NCBI GenBank assembly: GCA_022360055.1
Contig: JAKSDO010000021.1
Span: 1-64,000, forward strand
Reading direction: 5' to 3'
From: Cytophagales bacterium
GTDB lineage: Bacteria > Bacteroidota > Bacteroidia > Cytophagales > Cyclobacteriaceae
Length of the DNA: 64,000 bases
The number at the start of each line of letters is the position of its first letter. Positions within the stretch are counted from its first letter, which is position 1. The notes beneath the pieces are model-generated. The model saw only the letters and a program-made list of their open reading frames with translations. It searched no databases and was not told the DNA's origin. The translations under genes were made by a program, and so were the position numbers. Positions 52,642 to 61,900 of this stretch are shown one piece after another.

Positions 52642-52663
52642 TTTTTAATTCATATAAAATCAA
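52638..52663. terminator. Bidirectional hairpin between convergent glpD and BNR gene
   Basis: TTGATTTT (52638-52645) pairs exactly with AAAATCAA (52656-52663). The stem covers both stop codons and can end transcripts from either side. Confidence 0.5.
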
Positions 52664-53738
52664 CGCTGTACACCATGGGCAGATTATTGTTCAGGCAATT
52701 CCAGCTCTCGCCGTGGTCGTCGGATAAATACAAATTCCCGGTAGTCGTGCCAAAAGCCAATGTCTCTTCATCCTGGTCCAGGGCATGACGATACGTGATG
52801 TCAAACGAGTGGCCCTGCGGCAGACCTTTTCTAAAGGTATCCCAGGTTTTGCCACCGTCTTCGGTACGGCATACACACAGAGAATTATCTATGGCCACCC
52901 GGATTTCATCGCTTATTGCGGGAACCACCCAGGCCACATTTTCATTGTTTGAATCGGCCGCAATGGCGAAGCCAAAATTAGCTTCACCAGTCTCGTCGGA
53001 TATGTTTTTCCAGTTTTCGCCTCCGTCGGAAGACCGGAAAATACCACAGTGATTTTGCTGCCACATGACCTCGAAGTTTGAATCGCAAGCCACCAGTAAA
53101 TGAGGATCCTGCCCGACTTCCGCATGAGGGTCCGGGAGAAAATCCGCAGTCAATCCTTTGTTTTTGGGATTCCAGGTCTTTCCTCCGTCCGTGGTTTCGA
53201 AAACCCCCGCGCAAGAGATCCCGACATATATGCGATCCGGATTATGAGGGTCGATCAGGATTGAATGAATTCCGGGGTGATCTCTTCCTCCTCCAAACCA
53301 GTGATTTTTCCTGGACGGATGATCCCATAGGCCCCGGTTTAACTCGAATGTGCTTCCGTTGTTGTCGCTCGTAAAAAGCCCTCCCGGCTCCGTTCCGATA
53401 AGCAATTTGGAGGATTGTCCGTTGCTCATACTTGCCATCGCCCAAAGGTACCTGAGACTTGCCGGAACGCCTTCCTTTATTTCTTCGCCTTCCGGATATT
53501 TGGGAGCAGCTACTTCTTCCCAGGTGGCGCCTTTGTCAAACGACCTGTGGAGCTTGTTCCCCCAATGCCCGTGATCCAGGCAGGCCCACCAGGTGCCGGT
53601 CAATGCATCAACATAAGATATAGATACCGGAAGGCCCAGGAATTCCACCTTCCGGAATACCCATTTATCGGTTGCCGCTTTATCGTAAATGACAAGGCCT
53701 TTTCTTGTGCCGATTAGCAACGTGCTCTTTTTAGACAT
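52650..53738 (-). CDS. BNR/Asp-box beta-propeller protein
   Basis: A 362-residue soluble propeller with six Asp-box loops (S/T-x-D-x-G-x-x-W/F): SFDKGATWEEV, TSDNNGSTFEL, TTDGGKTWNPK, SSDGGENWKNI, TEDGGKTWDTF and SDDHGESWNCL. Annotation pipelines often label such proteins glycosyl hydrolase or sortilin-like, but sialidase catalytic residues and a signal peptide are absent, so it should be cytoplasmic. It starts 24 bases after the stop of a MoaD/ThiS-like gene, forming a two-gene unit. Function unknown. Confidence 0.82.
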   Translation of the reverse strand: MSKKSTLLIGTRKGLVIYDKAATDKWVFRKVEFLGLPVSISYVDALTGTWWACLDHGHWGNKLHRSFDKGATWEEVAAPKYPEGEEIKEGVPASLRYLWAMASMSNGQSSKLLIGTEPGGLFTSDNNGSTFELNRGLWDHPSRKNHWFGGGRDHPGIHSILIDPHNPDRIYVGISCAGVFETTDGGKTWNPKNKGLTADFLPDPHAEVGQDPHLLVACDSNFEVMWQQNHCGIFRSSDGGENWKNISDETGEANFGFAIAADSNNENVAWVVPAISDEIRVAIDNSLCVCRTEDGGKTWDTFRKGLPQGHSFDITYRHALDQDEETLAFGTTTGNLYLSDDHGESWNCLNNNLPMVYSVDFI

Positions 53739-53762
53739 GAGATTTATTACTTTAAATGTTGA

Positions 53763-54035
53763 TTATCCGCCGCTAAGTGCCTGCATTATAAATATTCTGT
53801 CCTGTGCCGCGATATTATCTCCGAGCCCAATGCGATCGAGAATCATATTTTCATTGATGAAGATATTTACATGATCTCTCAACGTATTCTGATCATCTAC
53901 GATATAATTTTTTATGCCTGGGAAAAATTTATTGACTTCATCGACAAGTTGGGCAATTGTCCCGGCTTTCACGCTGGTCTCCTTTAGATCCGGATAGAAT
54001 CGTTTTAGATTGGACGTAAATTGTACAGTTGGCAT
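53763..54035 (-). CDS. MoaD/ThiS-like ubiquitin-fold sulfur carrier
   Basis: A 90-residue protein with the beta-grasp plan: VQFTSNLKRFYPDLKETSVKAG, a helix IAQLVDEVNKFFPGIKNYI, HVNIFINENMI and a last strand DRIFIMQALSGG. The C-terminal Gly-Gly is the site that E1-like enzymes adenylate and thiolate. It is not beside molybdopterin, thiamin or tungsten genes; its only partner is the BNR propeller downstream. The MoeB-rhodanese protein encoded at 41156 is a candidate activator. Carrier role firm by fold, pathway unknown. Confidence 0.82.
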   Translation of the reverse strand: MPTVQFTSNLKRFYPDLKETSVKAGTIAQLVDEVNKFFPGIKNYIVDDQNTLRDHVNIFINENMILDRIGLGDNIAAQDRIFIMQALSGG

Positions 54036-54246
54036 GGTTCACTTTCAAGCAGGAAGTAATGTAGCAAAACCTGAGGTCATAGAAAAGTTATTTTGGCAAA
54101 AGCCGCTTGTGCAAAATGAATCGGCTTGTATGATATATTAAAATAATTATATTTTTTCTTGATATATTAATTAATTAGTACTAACATTGTACATACATCT
54201 CGCCGAGCACACGGACTAAATACTTCTGCTCTTTTTATCACGGATA

Positions 54247-55905
54247 ATGGATCGGTTAAAAACATTTTTGAGCTTAATATCGAATATTGGAGTGGATCCG
54301 AATTCAACGGCCATTAGCCGGAGGGAGGTTTGGCTTTCCAACAAGTTTTGTCTTCTCTTCGTTTTTTTGACCGCGTTTGGGATCTTCCGGAGCATGCTCA
54401 ATGAAATTTATTCCGCTTCCCTGGGATTCGGCGTATTACTCATTTTTTTGCTCGGTGCATTTTTTTTGAATAGGAAAGGAAAATCCGTTATCGTCAGATT
54501 TGGTCTGGCGGTTCTTCCTCATTTTTTTCTTTTGTTGCCAGATGCGACGGGCAATGTCGGGACACCTGAAAGCTTCCCGGTGTATTCGTTTGTTTTGCTC
54601 GGACTTACCGTGATTCCGTTAGTGCTTTTTTATGATCGTAAGAGCCACAACATATTGTTGTTGGCATTATCAATTAATTTACTGTTTGTAATATTTTTTG
54701 ATGTAATGATTTATTGGATACACGGCAATAGCGGTGATATTAATTTGTTGGAAAATAACTATGTCCATTACAAGCTGCCGCAAATCGTATTGTGGATCGT
54801 GATCGTATGTGCGTTCCAGTATGTAAAGGGAGTATTGGCCGGATCCGAAAATCAGCTTCAAATAATTTCACATAACTTACGGGAGCTGAACCAAACAGTT
54901 GGCAAACAAAACAAAGAGCTCGACGCAAAGGACGATGCGCTGTCTGAGTACGAGACCAAAGTTGAAAAGCAGAGGATGAAGCTGGCCTCAAAAAAGAATG
55001 AACTGAAGAATACCAAGATCGAATTGATAAAGTCGATTGATAAACTCAGGAAAGCGAAAGAAACGATTGATCTGAAGGAAGCGGAGGCCGAGGACGTTTT
55101 AAATGCATTAAATGAAAATTATCTGGTTGCGCAGTATGATTTGAACGGTAAGTTACAAAGCATCAGTACAAAGGTAATCGAATTGTTAGGAGCCCTTCAT
55201 GATGAACATTTTCATCAAATCAGGCCGGTAATAGAAGGAGCTGACGACAAGAACAATAAATCGCCAAATGGTAAAGTCTTTGAGGGCATTTGGAATAAAA
55301 TACTGGGAGGGGAGGCTCAAAGCATTGATTTGGATTATCAATCCAATGGAAGAACCTTAACGCTGGCAACCACGTTTGCCGCGCTATTCGACGCAAGCAA
55401 AAAGCCATACAAAATATTGACCATAGGGCACGATGTTTCCGAGCTCAAGGAAAAAAATGAGAAATTGGATAAGATAAATGCGGAGCTCAAGGAGAGGATT
55501 TTTGAAATAAGCCAGAAAAACGAACTGCTGAGTTTCCAGCAAAGCGAGATATTTGATAAAAGCGAGGAGTTGCATCGGCAAAAGGAAGAGATTCAGGCGA
55601 TTAACAGGTCGCTGGAGCAAAGAGTAAAAGAAAGAACCAAACTGTTGGAGGATCGAAACAAACAGCTCACGGAATTTGCATTTATTAATTCCCATATATT
55701 GAGGTCACCGGTTTCAACAATGATGGGACTTATTAACCTGTTGAATTATCCCAGGTCGCCCGAAGAAGAACTGCAGGTGTACGAGCACCTGAAAACTACC
55801 GCCCTGAAACTGGATGACGTAGTCCAGAAAATACACCGTGCAATTGAGAACGGCCTGCATTTTGACCGGGGAGATCTGAGTTCCGGGCTCGACAGCCGCC
55901 CATGA
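54247..55905 (+). CDS. Histidine-kinase-like membrane protein lacking the ATPase domain
   Basis: A 552-residue protein. Residues about 30-200 hold five or six membrane helices. A coiled coil follows (about 205-285, LNQTVGKQNKELDAKDDALSEYE and on), a PAS-like domain (about 290-410, with ILTIGHDVSELKEKNEKL at its end), a second coiled coil (about 410-475), then a DHp-like helix pair FAFINSHILRSPVSTMMGLINLL with the phosphoacceptor His483. The protein stops about 70 residues later, without the N, G1 or G2 boxes of an HATPase_c domain. The next gene is convergent and begins 8 bases on. It may be a truncated kinase or a scaffold phosphorylated by another kinase. Confidence 0.78.
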   Translation: MDRLKTFLSLISNIGVDPNSTAISRREVWLSNKFCLLFVFLTAFGIFRSMLNEIYSASLGFGVLLIFLLGAFFLNRKGKSVIVRFGLAVLPHFFLLLPDATGNVGTPESFPVYSFVLLGLTVIPLVLFYDRKSHNILLLALSINLLFVIFFDVMIYWIHGNSGDINLLENNYVHYKLPQIVLWIVIVCAFQYVKGVLAGSENQLQIISHNLRELNQTVGKQNKELDAKDDALSEYETKVEKQRMKLASKKNELKNTKIELIKSIDKLRKAKETIDLKEAEAEDVLNALNENYLVAQYDLNGKLQSISTKVIELLGALHDEHFHQIRPVIEGADDKNNKSPNGKVFEGIWNKILGGEAQSIDLDYQSNGRTLTLATTFAALFDASKKPYKILTIGHDVSELKEKNEKLDKINAELKERIFEISQKNELLSFQQSEIFDKSEELHRQKEEIQAINRSLEQRVKERTKLLEDRNKQLTEFAFINSHILRSPVSTMMGLINLLNYPRSPEEELQVYEHLKTTALKLDDVVQKIHRAIENGLHFDRGDLSSGLDSRP

Positions 55906-55912
55906 ACCGGGA

Positions 55913-56623
55913 TTACCTGGAGGAGCTATCGCTCACCCAATAAATGGCATTCTTCACAAGCGCTCTGTAGTCGACATTTTTATAGGCATGCCGGTCATGT
56001 CCGGACTGCAAATAAACAATGCGGGAATTACCATAAACATGGCACCAGGCAATCGTTTCCGTGCTTTCCGGGTGGTTGGTTTTCAGAAGGGGGGTAACGC
56101 TTTCATTGACTATGAAACTTCCGTAAACTTCATCGAGAATTTGAAAATCTTCAAAATCGCGAGTTACCGGGTGTTTCGGATCTACAATGCGAACATCAAT
56201 GTTTACATCGTGTTTGTAGGTTGATTTTGGGGCTTCAACGGTTTTTTCCAGTAAATATTTACCACCGATAATATTCTTGAACTCGGGCCAATCCTGGTAG
56301 GATACGAGGGCGTGATGCAGAAAGACCATACCTGTACCCTGATCCAGGGCCTTGAGATAAGCTTTTTTTTGAGCATCCGTAATGGATTGGATCATATCAT
56401 AGAACACGATGGCGTCGTACTCCCGGAGCTCACCGGTCTCAATCATCTCATTGCCTTGGGGTTGGACCAAATGTTTGTATTCCATGGCATCAAAAGATTC
56501 AAAAATTTCAAAAAATTCCTGTTCTTCAAAATCATGCCCTCCTGTTATTACGAGGACGGAGGTTTGCGCCATTGCATAAGAGCAGCAATGAAAAACCAGG
56601 GATACGGCTATCGGAATTCTCAT
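55913..56623 (-). CDS. ThuA-domain protein, exported
   Basis: A 236-residue protein from ATG 56623 with a signal peptide (IAVSLVFHCCSYAMAQ). The mature part is a ThuA/trehalose-utilisation-type amidotransferase-like fold: VLVITGGHDFEEQEFFEIFES, YDAIVFYDMIQSITDAQKKAYL, GMVFLHHALVSYQDWPEF, WCHVYGNSRIVYLQSGHD. The family is common in Bacteroidota secreted sugar-metabolism loci, and its reaction is not established. It stands alone, convergent with the kinase-like gene. Confidence 0.82.
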   Translation of the reverse strand: MRIPIAVSLVFHCCSYAMAQTSVLVITGGHDFEEQEFFEIFESFDAMEYKHLVQPQGNEMIETGELREYDAIVFYDMIQSITDAQKKAYLKALDQGTGMVFLHHALVSYQDWPEFKNIIGGKYLLEKTVEAPKSTYKHDVNIDVRIVDPKHPVTRDFEDFQILDEVYGSFIVNESVTPLLKTNHPESTETIAWCHVYGNSRIVYLQSGHDRHAYKNVDYRALVKNAIYWVSDSSSR

Positions 56624-56696
56624 GGGGGTTAAATTAATGCGCAACCGACAAAAAAAATAGAAAATCGGCAAATAAATTGTATTTGTATTAAAGCAT

Positions 56697-56801
56697 ATGG
56701 AAAGAAAGATTTATTTCGGAAGCGATGTGATATTTATTGTGGCAGCGGCCCTTTTGGGGGGCATAAATGGCGTTGTCTTTATATTATTGAGAACTAGTTA
56801 A
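56697..56801 (+). CDS. Possible 34-residue membrane peptide
   Basis: ATG 56697 opens a 34-codon frame with one hydrophobic segment (VIFIVAAALLGGINGVVFILL) flanked by basic ends (MERK and RTS). It is divergent from the ThuA gene. The length and charge pattern suit a small single-pass membrane protein, but there is no exact TAnnTTTG and no family match I can name. Confidence 0.3.
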   Translation: MERKIYFGSDVIFIVAAALLGGINGVVFILLRTS

Positions 56802-57024
56802 TTATATTTCCTCATTGGCGAACAAATTCATAAACAAATTTGGCGATAACGGGTTTAAATCCCGATGGATATTTTTTCGACTCCGTACTTGGAGTGTGTT
56901 GCCCTATGGCAAGAGTGTAGATAATTGACAAAAGTCGAGAGGTAAACGGCGAATAATCCCGATAATATTACATTCAACTTTATGGGATTGATGAAGTAAA
57001 ATATATCCGTAGTAATAATACTGA

Positions 57025-57032
57025 TAATTTTG
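57025..57032 (+). promoter_or_regulatory. -7 element (TAATTTTG) for the first PKD lipoprotein
   Basis: Exact TAnnTTTG match, 38 bases before the GTG start at 57071. No clear -33 element. Confidence 0.45.
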
Positions 57033-57070
57033 AGTTCCAGATATAAATTGTTGACCAAAACTAGAAATTC

Positions 57071-57844
57071 GTGAATCGTAAATTTGTTGAAAAATTTTTA
57101 ACCTCAGTCTTAATTATAACTATTTTATTGACCGCATGCAGTGAAAAAGATCCGCTGCCTTTGTCAAGCGCTTCATTTGAAGTGTCTACGGTGTCTCCCG
57201 AGGTATTCAATGAGATAAAATTTGAGAATCTAAGTACAAACGCCACTTCGTATGAATGGGATTTTGGCGACGGTTCGGAAAAATCTACCGAAAAGGCGCC
57301 AAGGCATACATATGAAGAATCCGCGGAATTCATTGTAACGCTAAAGGCATTTACCCAAGATAATCAGGTAAGTACCGAAACGCAGGTAGTAAGAGTTGGA
57401 GAAAGGTATCTGACCGGGATGTATTTCGCAAATATCAACATGAAGGATGCAGAGGGCAATCCTTGGGATGACGACGGTTCAGGCCCGGACGTCCTGATGC
57501 AACTCGGACCGAGCGATTTTGAGCAGGAGGAAGAAATTGTGGGTTTTTTCCAGGATTCCATTCAGACCGAAGATTTTGAAACTGCCTTCGGCATTTCGGT
57601 CTCGAATCTGTTACCGGAGGATTATATGCTTACAAACAAAGAGTTTTTTATCCTGCTGGAGGAAGTTGATACGGTGGAAAACGAAGCGGTTTTTACGCCT
57701 ATGATCGAATTAAGATTTAATCCGGTCGTGGTAGACGGTGAAGCGATTACGGAAGTAAAAAGAGCCGACGGAAGCGGAGATTTGACGCTTCCTTTCATCA
57801 CCACGGACGAATATCATTTTTTCCTGCAGTTTGAAATACGCTAG
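57071..57844 (+). CDS. PKD-domain lipoprotein, first of a tandem pair
   Basis: A 257-residue surface lipoprotein from a GTG start. The lipobox is ILLTAC (Cys22), followed by SEKDPLP. Residues about 30-110 form a PKD domain (FENLSTNATSYEWDFGDGS). The second half contains EGNPWDDDGSGPDVLMQLG, shared with the next gene, and ends in beta strands. PKD domains mediate protein or glycan contacts outside the cell. The partner and role are unknown. Confidence 0.78.
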   Translation: MNRKFVEKFLTSVLIITILLTACSEKDPLPLSSASFEVSTVSPEVFNEIKFENLSTNATSYEWDFGDGSEKSTEKAPRHTYEESAEFIVTLKAFTQDNQVSTETQVVRVGERYLTGMYFANINMKDAEGNPWDDDGSGPDVLMQLGPSDFEQEEEIVGFFQDSIQTEDFETAFGISVSNLLPEDYMLTNKEFFILLEEVDTVENEAVFTPMIELRFNPVVVDGEAITEVKRADGSGDLTLPFITTDEYHFFLQFEIR

Positions 57845-58017
57845 AGAGAATACGCACCACAACCGTTAGGGAATATTTCGCTTTAGCGCCGGAATTTCGA
57901 TCGCATTTAGGCAGTTTATGTATTTTCCAGGACAAATAAAATTGAATTGACCGGGAGAAATAATTGAAATAATCAATATATTGAGGTTTAAAAATGTCTT
58001 AATCTAATTTATAATTG

Positions 58018-58770
58018 ATGAAAAAGTTCTATTTCTCCAAAGTAACATTTGCATTACTATTTGCCTCCCTTTTGTATTTTGCGTGCGATAAAACCGACCC
58101 TTTGCCCGAATCCAAGGCGGGGTTTGAAGTGCAAAATGCAGATGAGCTTGAAAGGAATATTCCGGTACAGTTCATTAATCAAAGTACCAATGCAGCTACT
58201 TTTAAGTGGGATTTCGGCGATGGCAATGCCGATTCTCTGAATATCTCTCCAACGCATGTTTATGAGCAGGAAGGAACATATGACGTCACCTTAACTGCCA
58301 TCACCCAGGACGGCCAGACAAGTACCGAAACCAAAACCATAGAGATCCGGAAACGGGTATTAGTGGCCTTTAGCGTTGTTAACATCAGTTTTGTCGATCA
58401 GGATGGAAATCCATGGGATGATGATGGCACCGGACCTGATTTAATATTTGTTTTTGGAGCGCAAAGTGCGGATATCGAGGATTTGATATTTACGGATACC
58501 ACAAAAAATCTTACACCGGCGGATTTGCCCCTGGAGTGGTCTTTTTCCGAAGGTTCCGGTCTTGAATTGACCAACGAGCTTCATGATTTGGTCCTGCTCG
58601 ATGCGGATCCGGAAAAACCGGAAGACCCTAAATACGATGTTATGTTTGGCATTGAAATGAATCCAATTAACTATCCTTTTGCCGTTAAAGGTGATGACAA
58701 CAGTGGATTGTTGCAGGTTTCAATTGGCGGATTTGCGATCGACCTGTTTGTGACGTTTGAGTTGCAATGA
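58018..58770 (+). CDS. PKD-domain lipoprotein, second of a tandem pair
   Basis: A 250-residue paralogue of the preceding gene from ATG 58018. It has a lipobox-like LLYFAC (about Cys23), then DKTDPLPESKAGFEV, a PKD domain (FINQSTNAATFKWDFGDGN) and the shared motif DGNPWDDDGTGPDLIFVFG. The two proteins align along their whole length but have clearly diverged, indicating an old tandem duplication. The gap of 173 bases allows separate transcription. Confidence 0.78.
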   Translation: MKKFYFSKVTFALLFASLLYFACDKTDPLPESKAGFEVQNADELERNIPVQFINQSTNAATFKWDFGDGNADSLNISPTHVYEQEGTYDVTLTAITQDGQTSTETKTIEIRKRVLVAFSVVNISFVDQDGNPWDDDGTGPDLIFVFGAQSADIEDLIFTDTTKNLTPADLPLEWSFSEGSGLELTNELHDLVLLDADPEKPEDPKYDVMFGIEMNPINYPFAVKGDDNSGLLQVSIGGFAIDLFVTFELQ

Positions 58771-58822
58771 TTGGAGATTAATTAAAGAACTAACTGTCGT
58801 ATTTAAAATATTTTTTATCAAA

Positions 58823-58899
58823 TCCTTCAAGGTTTGCTATAAATTATCTCCAAGGATAACTTTGGATCACATATATTAGTTAACCGAAACCTTGGAGGA
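58823..58899. terminator. Long inverted repeat between convergent genes
   Basis: TCCTTCAAGGTTT (58823-58835) pairs with AAACCTTGGAGGA (58887-58899) with one mismatch. The 51-base interior contains a further CCAA...TTGG pairing. It could end transcription from both sides; the large loop makes this uncertain. Confidence 0.4.
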
Positions 58900-58933
58900 T
58901 TAACGATTTATTCTCTAAATACGATTGCCCCGG

Positions 58934-61900
58934 CTAAAAACCGATAATAAGTCTCATATTACCGAACTTCCCTCCCTGTCTCAATACAAGGTTATATACC
59001 CCGGCAGGTAAGGACCGCAAAGAAACGGGTTCTGTGATCGACTCCGAATTTTTACGGAAATAGTGGTCGTACACCTTGTTGCCCAGAAGATCATAAACCG
59101 TCATATCCACCTGCCCCAGATATTCATTGCGAATATCGATCGTAAATTCGCCAGATGTCGGGTTTGGATAGATACTAAAGTTGATGTCGGATGAAAGATC
59201 GGATAAGGAGGTAACCACCGTTGCCTCCGAAAGAAATAAACAATTCTCATCCGCCACGGAAACGTTGTAGGTTCCGGGGTTGGCAATTTCGTATATTCGG
59301 TCGGTCGCCCCGGGGATGGGATTATTGTTGAGATACCATTGGTAGTCTGGGGCAATTACGGACGATGTGAGCCGCGTACCGTTCACATTTATACTTGGCA
59401 CACTCAGCCCGCTCTCATAGTCCTCGATCGTTATTGTTCTGGTTATGGTTTCATTGAACTGCGCATTTCTTACGTTAAAGGTCACTTCGTATTCGCCTTC
59501 AAATCTGAAGTTGTGAAAAGGATTTTGTTCCGTGGAGATATTTTCCTGGGGAAATTGCAAGTTGCCAAAATTCCAGCTCCAGGAGGTTGGAAAGCCGGTA
59601 CTTGTATCTACAAACCGGGTTTCGCCCAGGGCGCAGGGGAATTCAACTTCAAACGAGGGGAATAAGGCATCGTCACAATCGAGCTGGATCCAACCGGTAC
59701 TATTTGCATTTATGTTGCTGTTGTTGCCGGACAGAAAACTTGTATTCCCGGAGACAGATACATTTACTATGTCGAGATAGTCAAAACAAAATCTAATATT
59801 GCTGTTATCGGAAAACAAGGATGCATTTGAAGCTCCCGTTGATTGGATTTCAATCAGGTTCCCGACACTTCCGACAGCTTCAAATGACCTGAGCACCGTT
59901 TGTGTCGTATTTTCATTTAAGAACAATGAGCTGACATCACTCAGCCTTAAGCTATCAAATGTATTGTCCCCGAATAATGAAAGGCTTCCCGAGGTCAGTA
60001 TTTTGTTGAAGGTATTATTCCCGTTGATCGACAGATCGGCATTCTCGATGGACACGTTATGGAAGGTATTGCCATTCCCCGTAATTGATTTTGAAACGTT
60101 GCCGTTCGCATCGGACAGCATCAGGATCGAATTCTCAAAAATCACATTGGGCGCTGCCGAAACATTGATAATATCCAATCCCTCAATAACGGAGCCGGAA
60201 AAATCGACCGTATTTTGATCGTTTAGCGTAGCATTGATGGTAGAGGCGGTAAAGGCGCTGTTTTTTGCAAACAGAGAACTGTTTTCGATTACAAGGTCTT
60301 TGGCGGTGAAGTTATTTTCGAGATTCCATGATCCGTTGATCGACTTAAATTCCAGATTGATGTCGTTAAAGGCCGATTCGGAGACCAGGATCTGGTTGTT
60401 TTTGGAGACGATCCCCTTAAAAGATAATTTGCCGTTGCTGAAGGACAATTTGGCATTTTCATTGTAGATGGAGCCGTCAATATTCAACTCGAACGAGGCG
60501 AGATTAATGGCGCAAGAATCGGTCGAGTAATAATTTATGTTATAGCAATTCGCGTTGGAGGTTAAGTTTATTACATTTACCGGTTCCGTAAATGAGTTGT
60601 TGTCAAAAATCACCGGATTGTTTATGGAGGGCACTGCATTGGCTATATTTCCTCCGCTTGAAAACGACCAGTTGTTTCCGTCATTCCAACCGCCCGACCC
60701 TCCGATCCAGTAAAACTCCGTTAAATCAAGCTCCTGGGAAGAAGTTGTAACGATGAGGGAGAATTTCTGGTTTCCGTTCCGCAATTCATCTTTATGTTTT
60801 ATGACAATTGTATATGCTCCCGGGGCCGGATTGGCAATTTCGATTTTTTCGACATTGTCTCTAAAGTTATCACCAAATGATGCGCCTTTGTCCGGATTTT
60901 CCGGATCCAGCACCCAGGGGAGGTATGCGGTGTTGGACTCGTCATAGATGCGCATATCCAAATCATTGATCAGCATCAAATTAGTCGGATTTAAGCTGAT
61001 GGGGGCGGGGACGCCGGGGACATCTGTCCAGCATATGGTGGCAATGAGCGGTTCGGTCCCGTCGGAATTTACCTTGAATACGACCGAATCATTTTCTGCG
61101 AGATTCAATTCATCGAGAATAAAATCATCGCCGTCGTTCCGAGTAATGATATTGGCCGCTTTATCCACAGCCAATAATCCCCAACCGAATTCGTAATCCG
61201 GACCGGGATTTTTGCCGGCTTCATTGGCCGTATGAACTACCAACCCTTTGAGTGAAGCCGATCTCATATAATTCCCGGAATATAGTTTTGCATAATACTC
61301 CTGCAACAAGGCCAGGCTTCCGGTTGTATTGGGTGCTGACATCGATGTTCCGGATTGCGTTCCGTACTCATCAATTCCACCTGAAAGTGCAGAGAATACA
61401 TCTACGCCAATTGCTGAAATATCCGGTTTTATTCTCCCGTCGTCCGTGGGACCCCAACTGCTGAATTCGCTCATTATTACATCATCCGGGCCGGTATAAT
61501 CTCCGTTAATATGCTCAACTGCACCAATGGTCAAAATATTTTTTGCTACACTTTTGGGTTCCAGGCAATCGTAAGGACCGTCCGGCGGGCGTGTGCCGTC
61601 TCCGATGTCTGTGCGGTCGTTGCCGGCGGATTTTACGATCAGATAATAAGGTGCATTAAACGCAATATCGTCCCACACCCGGCTGTTTGAAGCGTCGTAG
61701 TATCCAAATCTGTAATCTTCGACGTTGCTGACCGAAGGATCTCCAAACCACTGCCAGCCGGTACCTCCGGTGGCGACATCCCATCCTGTTCGCAATCCGT
61801 AAGAGTGATTTGAGATGATCAGTCCGTCCGCCGCTTCATCGGCCATCTCGGAGTTGTCATTATTGAATTCATAGGCAAACATATTGGATTCAAAAGCCAT

